64,000 nucleotides of DNA from Pterobdella sp. o SKG-2022. Taxonomy: Eukaryota > Annelida > Clitellata > Hirudinida > Piscicolidae. A program made the position numbers and the translations under genes. Of the stretch, positions 42,501 to 54,879 are shown in pieces (position 1 is the first letter of the stretch; each line of letters begins with the position of its first letter). The stretch covers positions 17,499,548 to 17,563,547 of the forward strand of contig OZ038321.1 in NCBI GenBank assembly GCA_964035795.1, written 5' to 3'. The notes under the pieces are model-generated. The model had not been told where the DNA came from. It made no database searches and saw nothing but the letters and a program-made list of their open reading frames with translations.

Positions 42501-45500
42501 TATTGTCGGTGGCCTTTTAGGTAGTTGGTTAAGAATTAAACTATTGTTGTAGGAATGTGGGTTTTGTGGATGAGTTGGTGGATGTTGACCGGGTCAAATG
42601 CATTGGTCATGTCGAGAGCGGTGAGGGTTGTTTTATGAGGGTTCTTTTTTATTGAAACCTGTGAATATGGTGTTGTTGATTTGGTGTAGGACTGTGGTGG
42701 TGGAGTGTGCAGCTTTGAAGCCGTGTTGATGTGTTGGGAGGGTTATATTATTGGTGATGTGTGGGAGGATGATTTTATCTAGGGTTTTTGCTATGGAGAG
42801 AGTAAGGCTATTGGTCGGTATGAGGAGAGAGAGTGAAGGGTCTTTGTTGGGTTTGGCGACGGTAATGATTAAGGAGTATAGTGTTTGTGTTGATTGTGAT
42901 GTTGAAGAGATTGGTTGTTTGATGCCTATAGGTCCTAAGTGTTTGAGGTGTTTGGTTTATATTATCAGGTTCTGTGGAATTGTTGTTTTTGGATTTTTTT
43001 ATTATTATTTTTATTATTAAGATTTTTATAGCGCATAGTTATCAATTCAAGATTGCTTTAGAGGTGCTCAAGGTTTGTAAGAGATTATGACTGGGGATGT
43101 TTATGGTATAAGTGAGTTTTCAAAAGTTTGCGAAAGTTCATGAGAGAAGGCGATGAGCGCAAGTTAGAAGAAAGTGAATTCCACAGACGTGGAGCCTGGT
43201 GAGAAAAAGAGCGACTAATAAACAAGCCTGAAGAAACAGGTTGATGAAGCTGGAGACCAGAGTGCAAGGATCTGAGTGGTTGACGTGTGTGTCTGATTGA
43301 TAAAAGATCAAAAAGATAAGCAGGTTGTTCAAGCTTGAGAGTGCATGCAATGAGCCAAAGTAATTTAAACTTGCATCTTTGGGAGACAGGAAGTCAGTGT
43401 AAACGATCAAGACAGTCGCTGGAAAAGCTGAAATAATCAGCTTGAAGAACCGTCTTGGCCGCGTGGTTTTGGAGGGCTTGAAGTTTGCATAAAAGATAGT
43501 TTGGCTGCCCGCAAAGGAGATAATTACAGTAGTCCAATCTGGAAAAAAATAGTGAGATAAAGAGGGCATTAGCAGTGGAAAGAGGTAAGAATTTGCGTAC
43601 TTGTTTTCTGGCATAGACATGGAAATTGGAAGATTGGATTATTTGAGAAATAAAGTGAGCAAAGTTCGAATTTGAATCTAAGGTGACACCTAAGATTTTG
43701 AGCTTGGAAGATATAAGAAGTGTGGTGCCGTCGAGAGTAACCACAGAAGGGAGATTGTATTTTACTAAAAAACGAGAGCTGCCGACAAACATCACCTCAC
43801 TCTTAGTAGGGTTTAGTTTCAGTTGGCTTTGGGAAAACCAGGAGTTTAGACCGGAAAGACAACTGGATAATTTAAGGAGAGTGGGGCTAGGATCTGGGTG
43901 AGAGACTCCGCGAAAAGAGTGATGTCATCAGCGAACTGGTGAAAAAGCAAGTCGTGCTGTACAATAATGCTACGCATGGGTGATGTATAAACAGAGAAAA
44001 GGATTGGTCCCAGAACGGAGCCCTGCGGCACGCCTGAGTTGAGTGATGTAAGAGAAGAAGAGAAATTGTCCATTTTAACGAACTGAGAACGTTGAGAAAG
44101 GTAAAAGCGAAACCAAGAAAGAGCGAGCTCAGAAATATTGAAGTGTCTATCCAAAATATCAATTAAAATATGTTGATCGAGAGTGTCAAAGGCAGCAGAA
44201 AGGTCTAGCGAAACCAAAACGGTCGCATGTCCAGTAGCGCAGATGTTGCGAAGACTGTCAGTGATGCGTAAGAGTGTGGTTTCTGTTGAGTGGTGCTTGC
44301 GATATGCTGATTGGAAAGGATTAAAATTAGGAGATGATGAAACGTGAGAAGTTATTCTGGAATGAACGAGTCTTTCGATAATTTTTGAAATGGTGCTCAA
44401 GTTAGAAATAGGGCGGTAGTTCGAAGGAATGGTAGGGTCCAAATTGCCTTTCTTAAGCAAAGGGAGAACTTGTGCTGTTTTAAAGGAGGCGGGGAATATT
44501 GCTTGTGAAAAAGACAAGTTGGTAAGTTTGGAAATTATTGGAGCAAACAGGTGAGAAAAGCATTTTAAAGTGGACGTGGGGATTAAGTCTAATGAAGAAG
44601 ATTTTTTGGGTAAAGAGCGAATTAGCCTACTCACTTCTTCAATACTGACAAATAAAAAATAAGAGTATGGTGTTCGATTGTCTGGTATAATAGGGTCTGT
44701 GCAGCGCAAAATGGACGTTGGCAAAGATTTGTGAATAAGAGCGATTTTCTCTTTAAAAAAGCTACCACAGGTATTCACAAGATTGATAGCTTCTGAAGAG
44801 CTGCGTGGCGGAGAAGGAGGGGATCTATGTAGAATGGAATCGGCAGTTTTCCAAAAAACTTTCGAGTTTGGTTTGACAGATGCAAGCATGTTGTTAAAAT
44901 AATCTGCACTGGATTTAAAGATGAGAGCGCGAGCAGTCTTCCCAAATTCCTTGAGGGGAGCAAGAAGACTGGCTGGAACAGGCTTGGATGACCTTAACAA
45001 TAAGGAAATTTTTCTCTCAAGTTTTAGTCTTTTTCTTTTGGCGGCAATGGCATCAGTGGATAGCTTGTGATGGGAGTGACTGCTTTTGTTGTTTCTGTTT
45101 CTGTTATTATTATTGGGGTTGATGTGAGTGATTTGGTGAGTTTGTTTATTATTCTGTAAGTGGGGTTGGAGGAGTGTTTTGTGGTTGATTTGAAGTATTT
45201 GTTTAGTGTATCTGTGTGGGCTGTTTTGTTGTTGTGAGGGATGGTTGTGTCGGTGGAAGTGACGGTTTGTTTTTGGTTTGAGAGCCTTTACTGTTGACCA
45301 TAAGACGTTGAGTTTTTTCTTGTAATCCCAGTCGGCTTTCAGATGCTTTCCCCATTTTTGTTTTTTGTGTTGTTGGATGAGGTGAGTGATGTGTTGGTTG
45401 AGTGTGAGTAGTGAGGGATCTTAGTTATTAAGGGCTCTGGTGTGGTTTCGTTTAGGTGCGAGTGTGGTGATGTTTTCGGGGAGTGGGGTATGGATGGGTT

Positions 45501-48500
45501 TTATTGTTCTTTTGGGAATATTATTGTGGTCTGATGCGAGTATAGCGTTTGTAATGAGGTGGTTAGCTGTGTAGGGCTCTTCCTGAAGGGGGGTGTTTTG
45601 AGTGTGTGTTCTATGTCTTTGGTGTATTGAAGCCAGTTGGCTTTCCTGTAGTTGGTAAGAGTTTTGAAGGGTTTAGTTGTGTGTATTTTGTATTTGTTTT
45701 TGAATGTGATGAGAATGGGGAGATGGTTTAAGTTCAGGGCTTTAAGTGTTTGCCAAATGAGGTTGGCTGGTATTGTGATGTCGGGGAGGTGGGTTGTTGA
45801 TTTGGGTTGAATGGTTGTCGGGTGGGAGTGTTTTGATTGAGGATAATGTGGTTTGAATTGAGAATTAGTTAAGTTATGAGTTGGCCTCTGTGATCTGTGA
45901 ATGAAGAGTTCCATGATTGTGAGTGAGTATTGAAGTCACCCATGGTTATGGAATTTGGAAGGCTTGTGAGGTAGGTGAAGAGGTTGGTGGTTGAGTTGTC
46001 TATGTTGTTGGTGTTGGGTGGGATATAGACGTTTGAAATGTGTAGATTGGTGTGTTTGAGTTGATGTTGAGCTGTATTATGCTGATGTTGTTTAGTGTTT
46101 TTATGGGGGTGTGTGTGGAAGGATTGGTTGGTCTTGGATGGTTAGTTTAGTTTATTGATGGGTATGGGAAGTGTTTTGTGTTGGATTGTGTGTATAGGGA
46201 GGAGTTTTTGGAGTGGGGGTTTGATGGATGTGACATACGAATGAGGGTAAGTAGGATTTTAGTTTGGTGTGTGAGCATTTGAAGTAAATCCAGTGAGGAT
46301 GGTATGATTGCATTGAATGGAGGTTTGATATAGGATGATTTTGTGTGTGCATAAAGCACAGTACCATATGGGTCTCGGGTTGCTTTCCACATCTTCTGTG
46401 AGAAGCAGCTGAGCTCTTTTCCACCAGTCCGGGTTTTGGTGGGGGCAGGCCATAAAAAAGATGGCCTGGTTTGAGATACTCTTCTTGTTGAGAAAGAGAG
46501 AGAAGACGGGGGTGTTGAAGCAGATTTGGTACCTTTGCGAGAACACATTCCGACCACGTTTAGGCCTGCTTCTCTCGGGGCTGGAAAATCTTCTATACCA
46601 TTTTTATCGGTTTTATCCATTATGGAGGGATCATCAGCTGATGGTTTTTTGATTGGATCATATGAGACTCTTTATCTTCCATACTTTTTTTTGGCAAACT
46701 TCAAATTGTTTCAAGTTAATATTTTCAATTTTGTCTTTTAGATTTAACTATAATTTTTGCATCAAAGATTACATAATGCTCACATTCTACACTTTTTTTG
46801 ATTGGTTGAATATTTTCGCTGTAAGCTGGAACTGGCCACAGAATTTTCTTTGCTGATTGTTTTGTAAAAGACATAGGAATTTTCAGCAGAATGTTCTTGT
46901 TGATGTACAATGTTGATCAATGAAATTCCTCCAGAAAAGTTTTGCTAGGAAAGAGTTGTTTTCATAGTGGCACCATTTTTTGGAAATTTTCAAACTATAT
47001 TTTTTTTCTCGTCGAGCATAATACACTCCATTGGTTAACACTTATAAAAAAAAACTATTGTTTCAAGATTTTTGATTGATTCAATACTCGAAATAGCTTA
47101 AACGTTGCTTTAGTATTAAGTTTGGTCGTTATCATAAAGGTTTGAAATCTCTTGATGCCTCCCACAATGAAATATGCAGCATCGCCTTACAAATAGGAGA
47201 GCTTACTAAACTGGAGTTGTTGTATTTGAACAGCAACAAACTAATCACTTTCCCTAATCTTTACAACTGCTCAGCACTCAAGGTTTGTTTATTAATTTAA
47301 AAGTGAATTTTGACCAGCTTGGTATGATATGGTCGTTTTATATATTTGATTGTAAAGATTAATGCTGTGTTCTATGTGGCGGTATGTGACCACTAATGTG
47401 ATAATATTAGTATTCAACTGTTTTTTTCAGTTTATAGAGTTATTTAGAAAAAAAAAATGAAATATTAAACATTCAAATTTCTTTTTGTTTTAAAGTTTGG
47501 ATTGAAGAATATCGTTGATAGATTTTTTTAGAAACAATCTTCTGCCAAAAAATTGACGTTATCAAAACTTTTACCTCTTGTTTTGCTTGAAAAATTCGAA
47601 AAATAAAATTGTAGCTCAAGGCTTAATGAGTTTTATCAATTCTTCGATATATAAAATTTTTTTCTAAATATGAATTAACACCTTGCATTGAAGGAATTGT
47701 ACATGGGAGGAAACCAGATCGAGAGTATTGAAGGGGACTCATTGCTGCCATTAGTATCAATTTTAATTCTAGATTTGAAAGATAACAAGCTCAAAGAAAT
47801 ACCATTAGAACTATGCCAATTGTCCACTCTCAATAGACTAAACCTCACTAATAACAATCTATCCAGGTACGTTTGTTAACAATCTAGCGTGGAGTTCATA
47901 TTTATTAAGAAATTCAATTTTTTCATTTTTTTTAGCCGTTAGTTATTGAAGTGTTAGCGAAAGTACTAATGATACAAATGAAAAGCAGCCTTTAACTTAT
48001 AGTTCGGATCAGTTTAGAGTCAATGCTCAGACATTGAAATTCACTATTGATCATTATCATCAGTAGTAGTATACTTACTATTCTTATAAAAAATGGGCGT
48101 ACTCAATATTGAAACACCAAACCACAGCTTGCCAACCAGATTGGGCACCATGGGCAACTTGAGGCTGGTCTTGCTGGAGGGCAACAACTTCAGAAGTCTA
48201 AGGAGGGACATTATTCAGGTGGCAGCTTCTTTGGGTGTCTGTTTAAAAATAACGTTCATTAATGTTTTTTTTATGATAATTGTTATTATATTATGATTTG
48301 TATAAGACACTAATTACGAACACAATTTGCTTCGAAGGCGCTAAGTGTTTTATAATTACTCAATTTATACATAAAATAAAGAGATTTTTTGAACCTTTAC
48401 TCTTTTTTTTAAATGATTTTTTGATGGTGATTAAGAGAGGGACTGAAGAGTTGAAGAAGTATCTGAGAAGCAGGATACAAGATGATGATCAGTCTACTGT

Positions 48501-51027
48501 GAACGATGCTACAACTGATACTAACAATATTAATAACAACAATAATAATTCAAAAATGAATAGTGCTTATAATCCAACGAACAATACTGTCATTGATGAG
48601 TTCACTCTTTCATCCTCCAAATCCCTTGATTTGAGGTTGTACTGCTTATTTGTATAAGGGCTATTGCTAACTTTTTTCTATCTATTTGGTATGTATATTA
48701 TTTTTCATAGATTTTTCTAAGTATTTGCTACTATTGAGATTTTAAATTTCAAAACTAAATTTTATCAAATAAATAAACTCGCATTTTTTGATTTAGTAAA
48801 CTAACTAACCTTTTCAGCAATAAAATGCTTTCTCAAATTCCTGAAAACGCATTGGATTTGGCAATTAAATATGAAGTAAACCGTGTCAACATTTCTAAAA
48901 ATAATCTCGGCGAATTCCCGAATAGGTAGTCTACTTTTTTTTTCATTTGTTTAACTTTCAGTGAAACTTTAAAATTGTTTGATTTAGATTTTCTATGTCA
49001 TTATGGACGTTCAAGGTTGTTATATACTGATGGGATAATATAAAAAATATATACTAATGAATAAGGATGGGTTGTTTGTAATGTAAGGCTAGGAGAGCTG
49101 GGGGCATACCTCGTGGACTTGAACATGAGCAGCACAAGACTCACCAGTCTTCCACCAACCATCTCATCATTCAAAAAACTCATCTTCCTTGATCTCAGGT
49201 GCAATTGTGGTTTTATCACGTTTTGTTTTATTTTTTTATTATTTCACATTGAAATTTTCTGTTTGTATGGTATTTTTTTAAATATCACTCAGATATAAAC
49301 CCCAGATAAAGGCGATCGAATGGTCGACATATTTTTTAAAATAATCTTTCAGTCCAGTTCAATTGTTAATTAATTGTTTCATTTCAGTATAAACCAACTG
49401 AGTCACTTGCCAGACTCGATGATCTCCTTAAGTCACCTTCGGGAGCTTAATCTCTCTTATAACAGGTCTGAGTTTTCGGTAATTATTTTAATAAAATTTC
49501 TAAAATATTTTTAATTTAGACTTCTGAAAAATTTATTTAAATAAAGTTATAAATGTAAATGGTTTTGAGGCTTCTTTTTTTTCTGGTTTTCAAATGGGTT
49601 GAATTTTTAAAAGCTTGACTTGAGAAATATTTTTATAGAAATTGTTTTCAATAAGTTTCGATACAATTTGATTAGGAATTTATTTATTTTATAATTACTA
49701 AAATTTTGAAAACTTTTTGAAAAATTATAGCTAAATTTTTAAAAATGAAAAATAATTCCTTTTATATGAAAAATGTTCAAAAGTAGAAATTCCTCACATC
49801 CTCAATGTTTAAAAAAATAGTTAAAATATAATTTGCTTTTGTGAACAGGTTCACTGACGTGCCCAAGGCGGTATACAAGTTGACGAAGCTTGAGGTACTT
49901 CTCATCTCAGATAACAAAATCACATCAGTTTGTGCCCAGTCTTTGAAAGGTTTATCTTATTTGGTTTATTTATCTATTCAAAATATGTTTGTAAGTCAAT
50001 TTATTACATATGGTTTTAACTCTAGTTTTAATTAAAAATTTTTATCATCGCTCATTTTTTTTAACTCCATGTTCTGCCGTGTAGGTTAGGAACGTACCCT
50101 ATCTTCATCATCAGGCTGTTCGTGTTGATCTTAGGATGATTCTTTGCATATAAAGAACTTGTTCTAGGAGCCTAGCCTGATGAAACAATCAGTGTGGAAT
50201 TCCCAAAAAAATTATCTTGACTAAATAAGTTTAGTAACCTAAGGGAATTACTGGAGAACAGGGATTAGTTGTTTAGATTTGTACCCTGAAAGGGTAGCAG
50301 CCCCACCAACTAGCAGGCCTAAATACTAGGGCGCTAAGAAGGTGCCGTTTGATGTCATGCCCTGAACACCAGTTCATTTTTTTATGTTGTTTAGCCGACA
50401 CGAAAAAAATTTAAGAAACATCAACTTATAAAAAAACTTGTTTGAATTAAACAGTCTCGTTATATTGTCGGATTGGTTCATGCATAGACATCGCTAGAGG
50501 GTCTTTGGCGTTATGCGCAAATTTGAAAAAAATCATTTATTTGGTACTAAATTTAAAAAAAAATTTACCATAGAAATAAATCTAACATTTATTCAATCGA
50601 AAGACAGCTATTGCTTTTGTTAATGGTACTAATTCTTTATACGGTTATATGTATGTATGTACATTTTTTTAATATCTAAACAGATGATTTATCGCTTCAT
50701 TTATGATGTATATATATTTCATATCTATTTATAACTATATTAACTAAATTTTTATCTCAGAGCTGCCCAACTTAACATCCTTGGACATAGGCAATAATGA
50801 CATAAGAAACATTCCACCTCACTTGGGACTACTGACACAACTAAGGTTCTTCACATCCAATTGTTAACGAGCTCTATTCCATGCCAGCGGAGTATTTATA
50901 AAACTCATAATATTTTAGATTTTTGAACATAGTTGGCAACGGCTTCAGAAACATTAGCTCAAACGTTTTGTCTAAAGGGACTCCGTCTCTGTTGCAGTTT
51001 CTAAGGGATCGAATACCCGCCAATTAA
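39547..51027 (+). CDS. LRRC40: LRRC40 homologue, 16 exons
   Basis: A leucine-rich repeat protein; the molecular role of LRRC40 is poorly known. Exons: 39547-39703, 39763-39854, 39952-40041, 40242-40315, 40652-40781, 40865-40988, 47140-47282, 47694-47866, 48128-48218, 48436-48635, 48818-48925, 49088-49198, 49388-49465, 49849-49949, 50761-50845, 50919-51027. All GT-AG, phases consistent: 1866 nt, 621 aa (human 602). Orthology marks: RKSGVLNLSGK near 37-47, VWRINIDIPEE, WWDQ, about twenty LxxLxLxxNxL repeats in two blocks, a central non-repeat linker (KKYLRSRIQDDD then Asn/Thr-rich), and C-terminal LQFLRDRIPAN. The Asn run in exon 10 is longer than in vertebrates. Intron 6 (6.15 kb) holds two nested LINEs; the other introns are short. 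Every exon remains open, so the gene looks functional. Confidence 0.95.
40382..40560. mobile_element. Foldback element, family B
   Basis: A hairpin filling most of LRRC40 intron 4. The left arm AATATACTTCTTGATTTATG pairs with the right end (CATAAATCAAGAAATATATT). The inner arms read TTCAACTAAAATTTTCGATA and its complement around a short AT loop. Its outer sequence differs from family A, but it shares an AATTTTCGATAAGT core. Confidence 0.8.
41706..42224 (-). pseudogene. Jockey-like LINE RT C-terminal part
   Basis: 172 codons are open on the minus strand. LGLTFDPKLKFSTHT is the post-catalytic motif and YKALLFPIIEYANTIW the thumb region. It is the longest intact stretch of the Jockey-like element, Pro/Thr/His-rich from its A/C-rich coding strand. 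Confidence 0.8.
42989..45085 (-). mobile_element. L2/CR1-like LINE nested in the Jockey-like LINE
   Basis: A 5'-truncated relative of the element at 32.07 kb, inserted in the same orientation as its host LINE. The minus strand starts in the endonuclease-RT linker (HSHHKLSTDAIAAKRKR), continues through the RT (YRPISNLSTISK, SLDLSAAFD, PQGSVLGP, FADD), and ends in a GCGCTATAAAAATC tail with ATT-type repeats (42990-43030). A 9-bp TTGTTGTTT occurs at both edges (42980-42988 and 45086-45094), fitting a target-site duplication. Confidence 0.88.
43085..45063 (-). pseudogene. ORF2 of the nested L2/CR1-like LINE, frameshifted
   Basis: The first 384-codon open stretch (45000-43846) covers the linker and reverse transcriptase up to the FADD motif. 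A frameshift near 43900 leads into 43795-43394 (KLKILGVTLDS, SRLDYCNYLL, CLDRLH). A further break leads into 43267-43085 (SGLQLHQPVSS, APRLWNSLSSNL). Domain order matches the intact ORF2 at 32381-35257 residue for residue. The catalytic motifs are preserved; only the frame is broken. Confidence 0.85.
45501..45970 (-). pseudogene. Jockey-like LINE endonuclease region
   Basis: The minus strand reads TMGDFNTHSQSWNSSFTDHR (near 45945-45885), the EEP catalytic GDFN motif. It then shifts frame to a 137-codon stretch with LNLNHLPILITF (the usual SDHLPI, with Ser-Asp replaced by Leu-Asn) and TNYRKANWLQYT, the conserved segment after the endonuclease. The altered catalytic Asp and the frameshift mark it as dead. 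Confidence 0.8.
46259..46546 (-). pseudogene. Jockey-like LINE N-terminal region with 2A-like remnant
   Basis: The minus strand encodes PDWWKRAQLLLTEDVESNPR followed by P, then CALCTHKI and QTSIQCN, a Cys-rich stretch. Non-LTR elements of several clades start with a 2A-like D-x-E-x-N-P-G-P ribosome-skipping motif followed by such a region. Here the motif (46370-46393) reads DVESNPRP, with Arg in place of the essential Gly, so it is presumably inactive. Confidence 0.7.
50067..50362 (+). repeat. 0.3-kb dispersed repeat, copy 1
   Basis: In LRRC40 intron 14. It matches 58499-58804 in opposite orientation. Shared blocks include TAGGTTAGGAAC, CTATCTTCATCATCAGGCTG, TACCCTGAAAGGGTAGCAGC and CACCAACTAGCAGGCCTAAA, ending at ATGTCATGCC. 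There is no ORF; class unknown (SINE, MITE or solo terminal repeat). Confidence 0.85.
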
Positions 51028-53229
51028 TTGTTCTCATTCACCAAACAGTCAATAACGGTTTTCAGCTCTTCATCACAACGATTTTTATTTTTTATAAATT
51101 CAAGGCAAATGAACAATTATGTAACTCAACGTTTTTTCATATTAATATTTCTTTAAAATTATTAACCTACAAACATTTTGATAAAATTAAAAATTATTTT
51201 TAAGTTCATGAATGCACAAAGCTTTTTGGTTTGTTTGATGATGAACAATTTTGTGCATTCATACACTTAAACTATCGTGTTTCATTACGTTTTGTTTTAA
51301 TGATATTGAGAATCGATCAGCTCAAACGCCATAATCTAATAGGTAATATAAGGTTTTAACTCACATTTAATAATCTTAACCTTTTACATAATTTATCGTC
51401 CAACCTTTGGTGAAAGAAAACGTGCTATAAAAAGGATTTTATTGATTGATCGTCAAAATAAATTATCTCGGCTACAAATTTCTCGCCTTATTAATTTATT
51501 TTCAACGGGTACCCTAATCTTTGCTAACAAATAAATAATTTTTGTAGCAATGAAATACGATTTTTTAAGTAAAGAATAATGGTTTTCATTATTTTTTCCC
51601 TTTCATTCCATTAATTTTCATTATAGTTTAAATCTCTCAACTCTTGTTATGCATAAAAGCCTTATAGAAAAGATGAATATTTTCCATCTGTTTCAGTCCT
51701 TGATCAGATTCCGTATAACAGTCCATGTATGTTGCATGGCATTGAAGTCCCTAACTGTTGCTCTCTACCACAAGTTTTTGTTTTTTTATATCAGGTTTCT
51801 AGCAGAAAGCTTTTTGGTGGATGTTTTCATCCTCCTTCAGCAATTAACAGGTAAATCTTCACTGCTCTATATCTATATAGAAAAATTTCGCACCATCTTT
51901 TCATTTTACTGGAAACTTATTTCCAAAATCATTTTACTGAAAGTTAGACATTTTTTTTAACCCAAAGAGAAAATTCAAAAAGAAATGGAGTGAAATATAA
52001 TGTAAAAACACGCGATTTCCCAATGAATTGAAAAACAAAAATCTTTTACTCCTAAAAATGCAAACGAACAAGTCGGTAACAATGATAAAGTTCATAATTT
52101 GATAGCTTTCGTAACTTTAGAATGAATTTTGATTATTTTAATTTAGAGAATAAAAAAAATTTTTCTTTTATTTTATTATCGTTTTTTCACATCATTGTTT
52201 TTCAAAAGTTAAAGAAATCCTAAACAACATTTATGAACAGAACATTCCGTTAAATTTTAGCTTTTACAGAATTTTTAAAAACATGAAGAACATAAAATTC
52301 TGAAAAGTTCGGATTTTTGAGAAACGACTGTACTTTATAATTTTAGCTGCTTTGACCAAAATTCTTGTAAGTTTTTTTTTCAAAAAACCGTTGTGGTGTT
52401 AATAAATTCATTATGAAATGAAGTTTTTAAATAAGGAAAAAATGAGCTGTAATTTTTTGCTACGTTAAGTCCAACAAAGAAATAGATGTAGAAGTCGAAT
52501 AGAGAAAAAAATTAATACAAAATCTGCAATTTACAATATTATAATTTTGACAGCTTATTAGAACATATATAAGCTTTCATTTTTTAAAAATTTCAAGTGC
52601 CCAGAGTTTTAAGCGTCTAATTAAAAAATAATTTTTAGAATTTCAAAGTGAAAATGTTTTGTTTTTGTCAACTCAACATTTTTTTGAAATTTCCAATATT
52701 TGATGAATAAATTAAACGTCATGAACATTCAATTCATTGCTATTGTTTTCTTTTGCTAATCAAAACAAAATTTAAAAGCATGAAAAAGTAATTAAATTTT
52801 TAAATATTAAACTAAAAATAAACAATAAAAATATCAATAAACTTTAAAAAATCAAAAAAAAATTCATTAATTTCTGGTTCTTAATATCTTTCTAAAAGGT
52901 TTTCTTCAGTTTGTTTATAACTTATTTTCTCGCTTTCTGCTTCTATGGAGTTTCCCGGAGCTCCATTCCATATTCTCTATTATTTATTTTATATATTTCT
53001 CGCCTCCCTCACTTAAAAACCTTTCTCTTTTAAAAGTTAGTTTTACGTCGATGAGTGATGTCTTTTCCTTCTTCCTCTCACAACTACCTCAAAAAAACTT
53101 TTTAACTGTATCAGTTCTATTTCTTCTTAGTGTGGCTTTATGAATTTGAACTTTTCCCAACTAACTTTAGTCTTATATATTCAAATAACTACCCGGTAAT
53201 CAGCTACCTTGTCATGGTCGGGTGGCTTG
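51028..53229. other. LRRC40 3' flank and spacer
   Basis: No supported gene. The first few hundred bases are probably LRRC40 3' UTR; an AATAAA-type run occurs near 51530. The ORF at 51649-51960 has no recognisable homology. A GC-richer patch at 51690-51860 may be an old repeat. Confidence 0.4.
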
Positions 53230-53960
53230 TGTGTCACGAAGACCCTAAAAGCTAAACTGACTCCCTTTAAGGACAAAGGCGCAAAGCTTCTTACCACTAA
53301 AAAAATCGGAAAAATCGCTGGGCTAAGCACTTCAAAGAAATATTAAACTGGTCACCACTTACACAAGAAAGAAACCTTTCTCCAGCTGTTTCAAAACTCA
53401 ACATCAGTGTCGATCCACTATCAACGTTTTAAACAATTCTAGTCATCAAGTCTCTGAAAAACAACAAACCAGCTGGATATGACAACTTAAACACTGAACT
53501 TTTTAAAGCAGACCAAGTCCTAGCAGCCAACATATTTAAGCCACTATTTGAAGAAATATGGCAAAGCAAACAAGTACTTACAGAGTAGAAAAAAGTGATC
53601 GTTATGATCTCGAAAGGAGGCTTATTACATGACTGCAAAAATTGTAGAAAAATCACTCTACTTTCTGTTCCTAGTAAGATACTTGCTAAAATTATCATTC
53701 AGCGATTAGCAGGTGCAGTGAACAAATCTCTAAGAAAAGAACAGTCTGGGTTCCGCAAAGAAAGTGGATGTGTAATACAGATCTTTTCTCTGTTTCACAT
53801 CATTGAGTAGTGTTCGGAATGGCATTAACAACTTAACATTAGCTTCGTCAATTTTAAAAAAGTCTTGAGCGGTGTTCATAGAAAGAGTCTGTGTTGGTGC
53901 TGAGATCAAATGCGATCTTCCAATACTTTTTTCAATCTATTCAAAGTTTTGACAGTAACT
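53230..53960 (+). mobile_element. Degenerate LINE reverse transcriptase
   Basis: Across several frames the plus strand reads KSLKNNKPAGYDNLNTELFK, then LFEEIWQSKQVLTE, ITLLSVPSKILAKIIIQRL, RKEQSGFRKESGCVIQIF, and a wrecked motif A (FVNFKKVLSGVHRKSL, where the usual FxDFxKAFDxVxR is expected). Loss of the first catalytic Asp plus many stops makes it inactive. It precedes a LINE C-terminal end at 54255 that may belong to the same family, with the palm and thumb missing. Confidence 0.82.
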
Positions 53961-54254
53961 TTAGTTGCAAAATTGAAGGTAAAAAACATATGGTTTAAGT
54001 ATTGGAGAATGGTAATTAAATTTTACATGGTTAGTATTTAATGAGATCAATAATAATAATAAAAATGATAATACAAAAAATAATGAAAAAACTATTAATA
54101 AAAATTATAATAACATAAATAATCTTAATAATACTTGAAAAATAATAATGATAATAAAATAATCATAATAAAAATTATTAAAACAAAATTAACAATAATA
54201 ACATTAAAAAAAATAAAAAATACTGAAAATGTAGTTTTGATGAAATTTAAGTAT

Positions 54255-54715
54255 ATTTTCTTTCATAAACTCTAAATTTGAAAAAAATTGAAATGCTAAT
54301 GAAGTCACAGCTACGTTGGGCAGAACACGTCTCCAGAATGGGTGATTATCGTTTACCAAAGATGGTCTTGTATGGCAAGCTTTCCACTGGCCACCGTGAT
54401 AGAAAAGCACCAAAGGCGCGTTATGAAGACTCCTTGAAGAAATCACTCAGTACCTGTCACATTGACCATAGCCAGTGGTCTACTTTGGCTGCCGACCGCG
54501 GCACCTGGTGTCAAAAAATCTACCAGGCTGCTTCCTCTTTTGAGAATTCTAGCAAAATCAACCTGGAGGAAAAACGTTGCAGAAAGAAAAATCGTGATGC
54601 CTCCGCAATCGTACCTAAAATAACCTTTAACTGCAGTCGGTGTGGTCGGGCCAGCCTATCTCGTATTGGCTTAGTCAGCCACCTAGCACGCTTGCTTCGT
54701 TTGCCAAGTTAAGCC
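54255..54715 (+). pseudogene. LINE C-terminal end with broken zinc finger
   Basis: 144 codons are open: KSQLRWAEHVSRMGDYRLPK, VLYGKLSTGHRDRKAP, HIDHSQWSTLAADRGTW, then FNCSRCGRASLSRIGLVSH. The ending is a C2HC/C2H2-like finger of a very common animal LINE. The last ligand, usually a Cys or His a few residues after the H, is not seen, because the ORF ends LARLLRLPS. Confidence 0.82.
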
Positions 54716-54731
54716 AAGAGTTCTAGCATAA

Positions 54732-54875
54732 TTAGTAGTATTAGTATTAGTAGTAAGTGTGAAAGTAATATAACTATTACTGTTAATAGTAGCAAGAGCA
54801 GTGGTTGTAAAAATAGTAGTAAAAGTTTCAATTTATTCGTCGTAGTAGTGATAACTAAATATGTCTATGGTCGTC
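54732..54875. repeat. Degenerate AGT/TAG trinucleotide repeat
   Basis: Imperfect (TAGTAT/AGTAGT)n and CGTCGT stretches directly before the LINE at 54880. The same repeat resumes after it at 55965, so the LINE appears to sit within or beside a microsatellite. Confidence 0.8.
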
Positions 54876-54879
54876 GTCG

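Larger units (their letters stand above)
41300..46625 (-). mobile_element. Jockey-like LINE in LRRC40 intron 6, split by a second LINE
   Basis: Antisense to LRRC40 and unusually G/T-rich on the plus strand. Minus-strand order: N-terminal Cys-rich/2A-like region (46546-46259), endonuclease (about 45970-45500), linker to 45095, an interruption by another LINE (45085-42989), then reverse transcriptase (about 42890-41706) and a 3' end to about 41300. In the RT: GFKAAHSTTT, motif A LDMTNAFDPVN (near 42580-42615), VPQGG (42433-42450), and NADD where F/YADD is expected (42353-42364). Frameshifts and stops occur throughout, so it is inactive. Confidence 0.88.

Noticed and set aside
41785..43020. Plus-strand Gly/Val/Leu-rich ORFs in LRRC40 intron 6
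   Set aside because: They are antisense shadows of the minus-strand Jockey-like LINE, whose A/C-rich coding strand opens the opposite frames.
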